Made by a program: the position numbers and the translations under genes. A stretch of 64,000 nucleotides of DNA. Source: a virus. Below the pieces are notes generated by a model that saw only the letters and a list, made by a program, of their open reading frames with translations, had not been told where the DNA came from and made no database searches. Where the stretch lies: positions 1 to 64,000 of IMG/VR virus record IMGVR_UViG_3300043409_001275. One strand, given 5' to 3'. Below, in pieces: positions 1 through 6,358 of this stretch. Each line of letters opens with the position of its first letter. The first letter of the stretch is position 1.

Positions 1-447
1 GGGGAGAGCAAGAACTTCTTCGTAGTCTTTGTGTAAAATTTCAATCCACCCCGATTCAAAATCAACCCATCTTTTCTGTATTTCCAAGTGCGCAATTTGT
101 TTGTCTTCTACCATTAAAGAATCTAATGCAGCTTTGGTTAGGTTGTCTATGTCAGGTTTGGATTGGTGAAATCTGCCGTGATGTAATTTCTTTTTTTTCT
201 TTGACCAAGAAGGTGGTACTGGAATAAAAAAAGTTATGGAAGCTCCTATTGGTGGAAGGATAAATTGTTTGGCTTTGGCTTCAGCTAGAAGGTCAATTTT
301 GTACTTGTTGTATTTCTCTAGGCGGAGTAATCTGCTTAAACCGGATGGGCGTAGTTTTTCTCTTGGGATTCTAAAGAATATGGAATCACCTTGAGTTGCC
401 CTAACGTGGGTTTGAGGGGTTATGTTGAGTATTACTTTTTTTAACAT
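1..447 (-). CDS. rusA: RusA-like Holliday junction resolvase, 3' end beyond the window
   Basis: I translated this from the start at 447 down to base 1: 149 residues with no stop, so the C-terminus lies outside the window. A VPPSWSKKKKK stretch (about residues 76-87) is followed by KPDIDNL at 97-103 and VEDKQI at 113-118. This is the RusA pattern, in which the Asp residues of the KPDxDN motif and of the later (D/E)D motif bind Mg2+. RusA enzymes cut four-way junctions, and phages use them to resolve recombination or replication intermediates before packaging. The start overlaps the stop of the upstream small gene by 7 bases, so the two are probably translated together. The family call is firm; the exact role is inferred. 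Confidence 0.85.
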   Translation of the reverse strand, partial: MLKKVILNITPQTHVRATQGDSIFFRIPREKLRPSGLSRLLRLEKYNKYKIDLLAEAKAKQFILPPIGASITFFIPVPPSWSKKKKKLHHGRFHQSKPDIDNLTKAALDSLMVEDKQIAHLEIQKRWVDFESGWIEILHKDYEEVLALP

Positions 448-608
448 TCTGTTATTTTGTAATGCTTTTTTAGGTCTTTCTCTATTTGCTTTTGTAGGAC
501 AATTGAAATATATCCTTTTGTTGTTTGTCCAGTTTTTGCTGTAATCAACTTAATACAATTTAATATTTCTTTTTCTACTCTAAATGACTCTGTGGTACTT
601 TGTTTCAT
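441..608 (-). CDS. Small ribbon-helix-helix-like protein
   Basis: 55 residues starting MKQSTTESFRV. A short strand (ESFRVEKE) is followed by two predicted helices (ILNCIKLITAK and TTKGYISIVLQKQIEKDLKK), which fits an Arc/MetJ-type RHH fold. The open frame extends upstream to 737, but that longer version would read through the terminator at 691-720, so the Met at 608 is preferred. Its stop overlaps the start of the resolvase. It may be a small DNA-binding regulator; no function is proven. Confidence 0.6.
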   Translation of the reverse strand: MKQSTTESFRVEKEILNCIKLITAKTGQTTKGYISIVLQKQIEKDLKKHYKITEC

Positions 609-690
609 ATTGTGGTATTTATTACACAAGATACAATATGTTATAACATTTTCCAAATTAAAAGAAAGTGTAGCGTTACGCTTTACAAAA

Positions 691-720
691 CAAAAAACCT
701 CCTTTTTAGGGGAGGCTTTG
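691..720 (-). terminator. Intrinsic terminator after the lytic transglycosylase gene
   Basis: Read on the minus strand, CCTCC, a 7-base loop (CCTAAAA-like) and GGAGG are followed by TTTTTTG. It sits just downstream of the gene ending at 740 and before the small gene starting at 608. A run of A on the other side of the stem means it could also work in the plus direction. Confidence 0.6.
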
Positions 721-739
721 CATAAGAAATTGAACACTT

Positions 740-1453
740 TTATCTGATATTCTTTATGTAATTGGCTAATTGTTCGTCCTTTCTTAAAACATTATCTCTT
801 AAATCCAAAACCCTTTTACCGTATAATGGATTCTTCCTCATGTCGATACCTTCCTTTGGTAATGGAACTCCGTATATGCTTTGCATTGCAAAACCGTGGT
901 ATCCTTTTTCTGTGTTGGGTGTAATCTTACCTAACCCATTGTATGTTTGCATCCTTGTTGCAGGGTCTTTTATTCCAAGTCTATCTGCGTATTTCATCTT
1001 TGACATATACGCTCTAGCAAACATATCGTATTCATCTTTAACTCCCTCTTCTTCTGTATCCATCTTTGTTGGAATGTCGTTTATTATTTCATTATCAGAC
1101 ATTTTTATTTGTCCTAATCCTTCTCCTTTTTTATTTAAACCTGTTTCCTGAAGTGATACTGATAGTAAATCATACGGGTCTAAATTGTATCTTCTAGCTG
1201 CTTTTACTATGCCGTATATATCTTTTGAAGGGTATTTACCGCTTACTAAATCTCTATTTGGGTTTATTGCTTTACCTGTTGTGGCGCTTACTTTTCTGTT
1301 ATCCTTCAACTCATAATCTCTTGGCATTACAATATTTCTTCTTGTTGGCGCTGCTTTAGGTGTAACACTAAATACCTTTTTAAGAAAATCCATTATTGGA
1401 TTGCCTTCGTTTTCACTATGAATTGTTTCTGATATTGCGTCTAACTCTGCCAT
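740..1453 (-). CDS. Lytic transglycosylase-like (SLT fold) protein
   Basis: 237 residues. The central part reads like a soluble lytic transglycosylase catalytic domain: LDPYDLLSVSLQETGLN (91-107), with candidate catalytic Glu103 in a QETG context, then GLGQIK at 112-117 and a later QTYNGLGKI segment. These enzymes cleave the MurNAc-GlcNAc bond of peptidoglycan. The first 75 residues are not recognisable, and there is no signal peptide. The gene is cotranscribed with small conserved phage genes upstream (2-base gap) and has a terminator after it. It could be a virion-associated muralytic enzyme for DNA entry or a lysis enzyme; a second muralytic gene (M15 peptidase, 59983-60447) lies in the clear lysis cassette. 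The match is by motif only. Confidence 0.6.
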   Translation of the reverse strand: MAELDAISETIHSENEGNPIMDFLKKVFSVTPKAAPTRRNIVMPRDYELKDNRKVSATTGKAINPNRDLVSGKYPSKDIYGIVKAARRYNLDPYDLLSVSLQETGLNKKGEGLGQIKMSDNEIINDIPTKMDTEEEGVKDEYDMFARAYMSKMKYADRLGIKDPATRMQTYNGLGKITPNTEKGYHGFAMQSIYGVPLPKEGIDMRKNPLYGKRVLDLRDNVLRKDEQLANYIKNIR

Positions 1454-1455
1454 AA

Positions 1456-1746
1456 TTAAGATTTTTTATGTCTATTTGCAAACATTCTTGCTTTTGCGAC
1501 AGAGCTAAATCCCCACGCTTTTAATGCTAATGCTTTTCTTGTAGGCTCACCATTTGGTTTTTTCATTGCTCCTTTCATTCCGGCAAATCTTGCGGCAAAA
1601 GAAACCCTGCGTGGATTGACACCTGACTTTACGGGGGCTTTTAAGTTACCTCCGGTTTCGGCATTATATGATGCTCTGCCTTTTTCGTTCAGTCCTCCTT
1701 TCGGATTTTTGCCTTCTGCCCTTGTCCAAGCTGGTGTCTTACGCAT
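1456..1746 (-). CDS. Conserved small basic phage protein (DUF6321-like)
   Basis: 96 residues, rich in Lys, Arg and Gly. The N-terminus MRKTPAWTRAEGKNPKGG and the later RRVSFAARFAGM are typical of a small protein widespread in podoviruses and cyanophages. From memory this is DUF6321; I could not check it. The function is unknown. The start overlaps the stop of the preceding small gene (TAATG), so translation is probably coupled. The high positive charge suggests binding to nucleic acid or to the packaged genome, but this is a guess. Confidence 0.65.
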   Translation of the reverse strand: MRKTPAWTRAEGKNPKGGLNEKGRASYNAETGGNLKAPVKSGVNPRRVSFAARFAGMKGAMKKPNGEPTRKALALKAWGFSSVAKARMFANRHKKS

Positions 1747-1883
1747 TACTTTTTTTCTTTTGCTTTAATCTTCTTTTCTTGCTCAAGCATTTCTGGTGTT
1801 GGCTTTTTACCGCTTCCCTTGCTAGCACGGATATTATTCCAAAGGCTATTTGCAACTCCTAGTTTGTTTAATTTTCCTTTCAT
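1746..1883 (-). CDS. 45-aa conserved small basic phage protein
   Basis: 45 residues, MKGKLNKLGVANSLWNNIRA then SGKKPTPEMLEQEKKIKAKEKK. The block NSLWNNIR...GSGKKPT is one I recognise as recurring in small proteins of unrelated tailed phages, usually next to the DUF6321-like protein as here. The stop and the next start overlap as TAATG. Function unknown; half of the C-terminal third is Lys or Glu. Confidence 0.6.
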   Translation of the reverse strand: MKGKLNKLGVANSLWNNIRASKGSGKKPTPEMLEQEKKIKAKEKK

Positions 1884-1892
1884 AGTACTAAA

Positions 1893-2291
1893 TTACAAAT
1901 TTCCTAATATATTTGGCTCATTTTTAGTATCAATTATATCAATAAGTGGTTTTCCCCCTGTGTCTATTATTTCAACTTCTTCTCCGGCAAGCATAGCGTC
2001 TATTGTTTCCTCTATGATTTCTCGCTGTTCTGGGGTCAATAGGGCAACTTTCTCGTTAATGGCGGGTACTGCAAAGACATCGCTTAAAATCTCCTTCTTT
2101 ATGCCATCTCTGACCGATTGTGTTATATGCGGATGGGTTATGGTATCTTTAAATATCCAATTAATTTTATTTACATGGCTTAAAAATAACCTTGCGCCAC
2201 TTGATTCAGGGTATTGTCTAATAAAATCATCGTAATGTTCTTTTGCCATTTTTAGATGCTGAATAGCACTTACTATATTTGCTCCGTTCAT
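1893..2291 (-). CDS. Hypothetical phage protein in the recombination operon
   Basis: 132 residues, mostly helical in appearance, with an acidic C-terminal third (TIDAMLAGEEVEIIDTGGKP). No family recognised. Its start overlaps the stop of the exonuclease gene by 4 bases (ATGA type), so it belongs to that operon. It is a soluble protein with no signal or membrane segment. Confidence 0.6.
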   Translation of the reverse strand: MNGANIVSAIQHLKMAKEHYDDFIRQYPESSGARLFLSHVNKINWIFKDTITHPHITQSVRDGIKKEILSDVFAVPAINEKVALLTPEQREIIEETIDAMLAGEEVEIIDTGGKPLIDIIDTKNEPNILGNL

Positions 2292-3010
2292 TTATTAAAG
2301 TTTAAATGCTTATATTCTAATTCTTGTAAAAATGTTCTCGCTTTGAGAACTTTTGCTTTTGCCTTTTCAATCAATTCTTCATTTCTATAAACAGGAAATA
2401 AAAGTATTCTTTCTTCTAATGGAGCATTTGAAAATATCATGTTAGATTCTTTTTCATTCCATTCTTTTATAAATTCAGGTGACTCTTCACTAATAACATT
2501 CATTTTTCTTAATAAAGAATATTTTACTGAATTCCTAATGTGTTCTGGAGTATCAAGTAAACAATAAGCAACGCAAGCTTTTTCTAATCCTAACAAATCC
2601 ATGTAACCATTTACTTGTGCTTCGTATTCACTATCTAATTTATCTGGCACTTTAGAAAGGAATGTAACCCAGTCCCAGCTTGACTTTGTATCATATACAA
2701 TTGTTTCATCAATAACATCTGGTGTTCCTACAAAAAAATCATTGCTAAATGTTTTAATGTTTTTTTCAAGTGGTCTTTTTATTGTAAGCGATAACATGTC
2801 TATAGCTTCCGGTTCTACTGTGTTACCCTTATCTGTATACTTGTTATCAATTTCTTTTTTGAATCCGTATCTTTTATTAGCATAGACTTCTATCAAATGT
2901 GTCTTTGCTGTTTTAGAAAGTTCTCCAGCTTCTTTGTCTGCTTTAAGTTGTGGTTCTGTAAGCAATTTACCAATGCTACTGCAATGGATAAGTGTGTTAA
3001 AGAATTCCAT
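2288..3010 (-). CDS. PD-(D/E)XK exonuclease (YqaJ/lambda-exo-like)
   Basis: 240 residues with the ordered motifs of the phage recombination exonucleases: NTVEPEA (64-70), GTPDVID (95-101), DTK at 107-109 (the D-x-K of the catalytic core) and QVNGY (132-136), the usual QxxxY. Such enzymes degrade one strand from double-strand ends to give 3' overhangs for annealing or strand invasion. The neighbours fit: the 122-aa protein upstream overlaps its start and a RusA-like resolvase lies further along the operon. No obvious single-strand annealing protein was recognised. PD-(D/E)XK membership is well supported; the exonuclease role is inferred from the motif order and context. Confidence 0.75.
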   Translation of the reverse strand: MEFFNTLIHCSSIGKLLTEPQLKADKEAGELSKTAKTHLIEVYANKRYGFKKEIDNKYTDKGNTVEPEAIDMLSLTIKRPLEKNIKTFSNDFFVGTPDVIDETIVYDTKSSWDWVTFLSKVPDKLDSEYEAQVNGYMDLLGLEKACVAYCLLDTPEHIRNSVKYSLLRKMNVISEESPEFIKEWNEKESNMIFSNAPLEERILLFPVYRNEELIEKAKAKVLKARTFLQELEYKHLNFNK

Positions 3011-3378
3011 TATTTTATGCTTTTTAATTTTTTGTTATAATGTTCTAGTAATTCCGGATTGCTTTTTGACATCAGCTCCCAAGACTTTAGCTCTGCTCTT
3101 GTTTTACAAGCATCTATAAATTCTTTAGTTTTTTCAGTTAATGTTTTCTTTGATTGTGTTGGAATAGTTTCTATTTCGATTTGGTCTTCATAGAAATAAC
3201 CTAAATCTTTTAGTTTTGCCACATTTTCTTTGTGGTATTCTTCTACTAATGATTTAGCGGTTTCCAAAGCTTCTTTAGCATCTTCTCCGGCGTTAATAGC
3301 CACTTCTACGCCAATCTTTTCTGAAGCGTAGTTTCCTAAATTGAATGTTCTTTGATAATTGATTACTTGGATGTGCAT
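3010..3378 (-). CDS. Conserved protein paired with the exonuclease
   Basis: 122 residues from MHIQVINYQRTFNLG. The segment QRTFNLGNYASEKIGVEVAI resembles a widespread small phage/archaeal family in which a beta-rich start (xxYxxTFNLGNYESxRI) precedes a helical part; I know no function for that family. An upstream Met at 3420 would add 14 residues; the A-rich leader before 3378 looks better. The stop touches the start of the exonuclease gene, which suggests the two work together. Confidence 0.6.
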   Translation of the reverse strand: MHIQVINYQRTFNLGNYASEKIGVEVAINAGEDAKEALETAKSLVEEYHKENVAKLKDLGYFYEDQIEIETIPTQSKKTLTEKTKEFIDACKTRAELKSWELMSKSNPELLEHYNKKLKSIK

Positions 3379-3500
3379 AGCAATTTGTGTGTTTTTAAAA
3401 ACTGGTAGCAATCTCATCATTAATTGCCTTTCTTTTTTATGAAAGAGCTTAAGTGTAGAAATTGCGTACCAATTAGGGGATTTTGATTTTTAGTTGAAGC

Positions 3501-3698
3501 CTATCTAACTCTTATTACTTGTGTTGTGTTTTCAATGACTTTTATCTTAAAGATTTTGTCTTTGTGGTCTTCTTTTCTTTTTAGATTTGAAATCATTACA
3601 GCAATAGATGTATATGGGTTAGTAAATTCAATAATCTCATTCACTTCTAGCGTAGAAACCTTACTAGAAACTGAATCTGGGTTAATGTGTCTTGCCAT
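3501..3698 (-). CDS. Hypothetical small protein, first gene of the left minus operon
   Basis: 65 residues (MARHINPDSVSSKVSTLEVNE start), basic, with alternating strand-like segments at the end (KIFKIKVIENTTQVIRVR). It follows a good Bacteroidetes-type -7 element at 3715-3722. No family recognised. Confidence 0.6.
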   Translation of the reverse strand: MARHINPDSVSSKVSTLEVNEIIEFTNPYTSIAVMISNLKRKEDHKDKIFKIKVIENTTQVIRVR

Positions 3699-3714
3699 TT
3701 TTGATAATTTTTAA

Positions 3715-3722
3715 CAAAGTTA
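3715..3722 (-). promoter_or_regulatory. Minus-strand -7 element for the left operon
   Basis: Read on the minus strand the element is TAACTTTG, matching the Bacteroidetes TAnnTTTG -7 box, followed by TTAAAA, and lies about 17 bases before the ATG at 3698. No clear -33 TTG was found at the right distance, so confidence is moderate. Confidence 0.45.
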
Positions 3723-4120
3723 AGTTAATTATTTTAAATTAAAAAACTATTTTTAAATTAATTTTGTTGCCTAATAGGGAAACTTTTGTTACCAAAACGG
3801 GAACTTTGTTTCTTATCTGCATGAATATTCTGAAAAATTCATGCAATAGTTAATAAATTGGCAATATATGTCCGAAATAGTGTCACTAATTTATATAAAT
3901 ATGTGACATAGTAAGGGGTAATTCGGTTATATCTTGTAACATATAAAAGGTAAAAATGTTACAAAATAGGTGCAAATGAATATAAATGGGCGCAAAGTAG
4001 TAATAATACTACCCTATTATCAAAAAATGTAAACTATGCAAGTTTTGATATTATAAAATCTTGTTGTACCTAAATTATAATAATCTGCTTTAAAGTAACA
4101 TATAGATATTCTTATTTTAC

Positions 4121-4195
4121 TTTACTCAATCGACTGAGTAATTTTACTCAATGAGCCGTAAATGATTGATAAACGGCTCAAGAATGATTGATAAA
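4121..4195. repeat. Phased direct and inverted repeats (origin or operator candidate)
   Basis: TTTACTCAAT occurs at 4121-4130 and 4143-4152, 22 bp apart. AATGATTGATAAA occurs at 4161-4173 and 4183-4195, again 22 bp apart. TTACTCA/TGAGTAA form an inverted repeat (4122-4128, 4135-4141), and TGAGCCGT/ACGGCTCA form a perfect 8-bp stem (4152-4159, 4173-4180) around one copy of the second repeat. Two helical turns between copies is typical for protein-binding iterons or operators. The binding protein is unknown. Confidence 0.55.
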
Positions 4196-4379
4196 GTGCC
4201 ATATAAAGCACAAAAGCATATCAGAATGTGCATTTTATGACGCATTATGCACTCATTAGTGTCAAATAATGCACTTTATGGTGGGTATTCCCGAAATTGA
4301 TATATAATTATCTATCGCAAATCCGCCAAACCCTTATAAACATTCGCTTTAGCGAAAAGAAATCCCAGAACACTTGGAA

Positions 4380-4672
4380 GGGGAGGGGGTAACGCCCAGA
4401 ATCAGGGGGCGGTCGAGCGAAAGGGGAAGTCAAGCAATCAAAGGTACGGGGGGTTCGGTTTTGGTTTTCGGATTCGGTTTATGGTGTAGTATAATTAATA
4501 TGTTCCCGACCTGCATACAAAGTAATATGGTATTGAGTTTGGTATGTGTTAGCGGATTCGTGAAGGGGGGATATATTACACGCAATTATAGAGCGGGAAA
4601 CTTGCTACAATGATATGTTAAAACTTTAACAAACCTTTAACTTTTGTGTTGATTGTGGTATGGATTAGGGGG
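4380..4672 (+). other. Segment with G-runs confined to the plus strand
   Basis: Runs of four to six G occur at 4380-4383, 4385-4389, 4405-4409, 4423-4426, 4448-4453, 4565-4570 and 4668-4672, all on the plus strand. This is striking in a genome this AT-rich. The 4340-4460 part is also GC-richer than any nearby sequence. It could be a structured RNA, a single-strand or replication-associated region, or recently acquired DNA; the sequence alone does not decide. Confidence 0.4.
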
Positions 4673-4688
4673 AGTATATTAAGTTAAT

Positions 4689-4745
4689 AATGTAGCTACA
4701 TTTGTTGGTTTTAATTTAATTATTGTGTATATTTGTAGCTACAAA
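4689..4745. promoter_or_regulatory. Pair of palindromic operators
   Basis: Two perfect 14-bp palindromes share the core TGTAGCTACA: AATGTAGCTACATT at 4689-4702 and TTTGTAGCTACAAA at 4732-4745. Their centres are 43 bp apart, about four helical turns. The first lies at the -33 region of the promoter at 4705-4735; the second overlaps the end of the -7 box and the likely start site. This is the expected layout for repression, probably by the RHH protein encoded immediately downstream (autoregulation). Confidence 0.7.
4705..4735 (+). promoter_or_regulatory. Bacteroidetes-type promoter for the RHH gene
   Basis: TTG (4705-4707), a 20-base AT-rich spacer, and TATATTTG (4728-4735) fit the -33/-7 consensus of Bacteroidetes housekeeping promoters. 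The start codon at 4754 is about 19 bases downstream of the -7 box. Confidence 0.65.
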
Positions 4746-4753
4746 CAATAAAT

Positions 4754-5047
4754 ATGGCAAAAAGTAAACCAATCGGAGTCAGATTTGACTTGGAAATTTT
4801 AGAAACGATTAAAAAAGAACAAAATTTAATATCAACACAAGCGGTGGTAAATTATTTTATGGATTCTTATGGCAAAACGGAAACTAAAAGAGGCGCACCA
4901 TTTAAAAATATGCCTCCTTATGACAGAAATAGCCCAAAATTAGAGGTTAGTTCCAAATTGGAACAAATACCAGTCGAAAACCATAAAACGCCGCCAAAGG
5001 GCTTAAAAGGGATAGATTTAATTATTTGGAAATCGGAAAATTTGTAA
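4754..5047 (+). CDS. RHH-type transcriptional regulator, probably autoregulatory
   Basis: 97 residues. Residues 5-45 fit a ribbon-helix-helix fold: strand KPIGVRFD, helix LEILETIKKEQN, turn, helix STQAVVNYFMDSYGK. RHH dimers insert the strand pair into the DNA major groove and usually bind short palindromes. The rest (about 46-97) is Pro- and Lys-rich and looks disordered. Two TGTAGCTACA palindromes flank its own promoter, so autorepression is likely. A strong terminator follows at 5118. It sits beside the 1-kb control region and may set early/late or maintenance decisions; this is inference. Confidence 0.7.
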   Translation: MAKSKPIGVRFDLEILETIKKEQNLISTQAVVNYFMDSYGKTETKRGAPFKNMPPYDRNSPKLEVSSKLEQIPVENHKTPPKGLKGIDLIIWKSENL

Positions 5048-5117
5048 TGTAGAATATATAAAAAAATACTATTTTTACATTGTTCTGTGTTTTTTTTGAT
5101 TGATTTTTTAGTTGAAG

Positions 5118-5142
5118 CCCTCCTTTCTAGGAGGGTTTTTTT
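5118..5142 (+). terminator. Strong intrinsic terminator after the RHH gene
   Basis: CCCTCC, loop TTTCTA, GGAGGG (5118-5135), then seven T. The stem is perfect. It ends the monocistronic RHH transcript and separates it from the convergent HNH gene, whose stop lies in the T tract. Confidence 0.85.
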
Positions 5143-5650
5143 ATTTATTTTGGTTATAATATTCAATTAATATTTGTGGTATTTTTCTTTTTTCTTCTTC
5201 AGCAACATTTGGATATATCCTTATAAATTTTTCTATTATTTCATCAAAACAATTCATATCTATAAGGTCAATAACACTATTGTCAAAATTAGTGTGGCAA
5301 CTATTACCCCAAAAACAAAGCTCTATCCAATTATCTGGATGCGTGGCTACGGATGGAAATAATCTTTTTGGCAATATATGTGCTATGCTATAATGAAACT
5401 TTTCATCATCTTTTTTTGATGAAGGGTTATTACAATTAGAACATACACCTTTCATTTCTTTTCTTCTTTCTTTAAACCAATCCCATAATTGCTCTTTATC
5501 TTCTTTTATATTTTCGTGCCTATGTTTTATAATCCTATTAGCCGTATCCTCAAGCGTTGCGTGTTTTTTACACCTGCTCTTGCTAAAATTATAATCATAA
5601 CAACCACATTTTAGTTGTTTTTTCTTAACTATTATTGTGCTATATGCCAT
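5141..5650 (-). CDS. HNH nuclease-like protein with zinc-binding cysteines
   Basis: 169 residues. The C-terminal half has the HNH-type layout: CSNC at 70-73, HYSIAHILPK at 86-95 (His91 candidate general base), NW at 107-108, then CHTNFD at 118-123. The N-terminus carries another cluster, CGC at 15-17 with CKKH at 27-30, probably a second zinc site. The IAHILPK...HPDNWI pattern is like restriction-type HNH enzymes rather than intron homing types. It overlaps the next gene on the same strand (5640-6029) by 11 bases, giving a two-nuclease unit. It could act in DNA packaging, host DNA degradation or defence against other phages; no target can be read from the sequence. Confidence 0.65.
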   Translation of the reverse strand: MAYSTIIVKKKQLKCGCYDYNFSKSRCKKHATLEDTANRIIKHRHENIKEDKEQLWDWFKERRKEMKGVCSNCNNPSSKKDDEKFHYSIAHILPKRLFPSVATHPDNWIELCFWGNSCHTNFDNSVIDLIDMNCFDEIIEKFIRIYPNVAEEEKRKIPQILIEYYNQNK

Positions 5651-6029
5651 TTTGTTTGTTATTTGCTATATCGTTTAGTAATCTTGTTAATGGAATTAAA
5701 AATCCTTTGGAAGTATTATTATCTCCGCCATTCTTAAGGAATATGCTTTGTTTATAGTAAACCCTACAAACATCCTTTAAGGCTTTAGTTGGAAATATTA
5801 ATGACGAATCAAGTTCGCTCATTCTGTAAATCCAATAGTCTGCAGTGGTGGTTGCTAGTCCACTAGGTTTATCTCTTGACTCGTATTCAATAAATAAATT
5901 TCCTGTCTTATGTATCATTCTATCATTTTTTACTTCTATAAGTTTACCATTAGAAAACAATTCATTTACCCAATCTTCAGCTTTTTCTCCAAAGTTTAAA
6001 TCATGTGTAAAACTAGATGAGTATTTCAT
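5640..6029 (-). CDS. PD-(D/E)XK nuclease-like protein
   Basis: 129 residues. GEKAEDWVNELF (14-25) is followed by IEVKND (31-36, with E32-V-K34 as the E-x-K catalytic pair) and LFIEYESR (45-52), then SGLATTTADYWIYR. This order is typical of small PD-(D/E)XK enzymes of phages, including resolvase-like ones. The gene leads a two-gene minus operon with the HNH protein and has its own -7 box at 6047-6054. Nuclease activity is likely from the fold motifs; the substrate is unknown. Confidence 0.6.
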   Translation of the reverse strand: MKYSSSFTHDLNFGEKAEDWVNELFSNGKLIEVKNDRMIHKTGNLFIEYESRDKPSGLATTTADYWIYRMSELDSSLIFPTKALKDVCRVYYKQSIFLKNGGDNNTSKGFLIPLTRLLNDIANNKQNGI

Positions 6030-6046
6030 AAGTTATGTGTTATATG

Positions 6047-6054
6047 CAAAAGTA
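6047..6054 (-). promoter_or_regulatory. Minus-strand -7 element for the nuclease pair
   Basis: Read on the minus strand the element is TACTTTTG (TAnnTTTG), 18 bases before the ATG at 6029. It is divergent from the promoter at 6101-6130 that serves the HTH gene. Confidence 0.5.
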
Positions 6055-6100
6055 ATTAATATAATTAAATAAATAAAAAATATTTTTCAAAAAATAAATT

Positions 6101-6130
6101 TTGCAATTAAAAATAAAGTTCATTACTTTG
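6101..6130 (+). promoter_or_regulatory. Plus-strand promoter for the replication operon
   Basis: TTG at 6101-6103, a 19-base spacer and TTACTTTG at 6123-6130. The second base of the -7 box departs from the consensus A. The ATG of the HTH gene is 20 bases downstream. Confidence 0.5.
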
Positions 6131-6150
6131 CCTTTCAATCAAAATTTTTT

Positions 6151-6348
6151 ATGAAAAACTCAAATGTCAAAGACGAGATTCTTCTCTATCTCGAACAGGA
6201 AGAACGACCATTAGCTTGGCTTTCAAGAAAAACAGAAATACCATATCCAACACTTTATTCAATTTTTATACAAAGGATAATGAACCTTTCTGATAAAAAT
6301 TTAGCTACAATTAACAAAGTATTAGACACTGATTTTATTAACGATTAA
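6151..6348 (+). CDS. Small HTH protein (Cro/repressor-like)
   Basis: 65 residues. Helices EILLYLEQEE, PLAWLSRKTEI (with the turn) and YPTLYSIFIQRIMNLS form a compact helix-turn-helix like phage Cro proteins; the C-terminal DKNLATINKVLDTDF fits the last helix of that fold. It is the first gene of the replication transcript and is divergent from the nuclease pair, a usual place for a transcription switch. Binding site not identified. Confidence 0.65.
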   Translation: MKNSNVKDEILLYLEQEERPLAWLSRKTEIPYPTLYSIFIQRIMNLSDKNLATINKVLDTDFIND

Positions 6349-6358
6349 TTACAAAAAG

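Larger units (their letters stand above)
3699..4753. other. 1-kb non-coding control region
   Basis: No convincing gene lies here. It separates the minus-strand operon on the left from the plus-strand RHH gene at 4754. It holds a minus-strand promoter (3715-3722), a cluster of direct and inverted repeats with 22-bp spacing (about 4121-4195), TGCAT/ATGCAC motifs in both orientations (about 4227-4275), a palindrome TTCGCTTTAGCGAA at 4343-4356, a G-rich segment whose G-runs all lie on the plus strand (4380-4672), and a promoter with palindromic operators (4689-4745). This is the only long non-coding stretch in the window and the best candidate for a replication origin or a main control region. 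The 79-residue open frame at 4374-4613 has unusual composition and looks spurious. Confidence 0.6.

Noticed and set aside
441-737. 98-residue version of the small RHH-like gene starting at 737.
   Set aside because: The N-terminal extension reads through a terminator hairpin; the ATG at 608 is the better start.
4374-4613. 79-residue plus-strand open frame in the control region.
   Set aside because: Odd composition, no leader, and it spans the G-rich segment; no match to any family I know.
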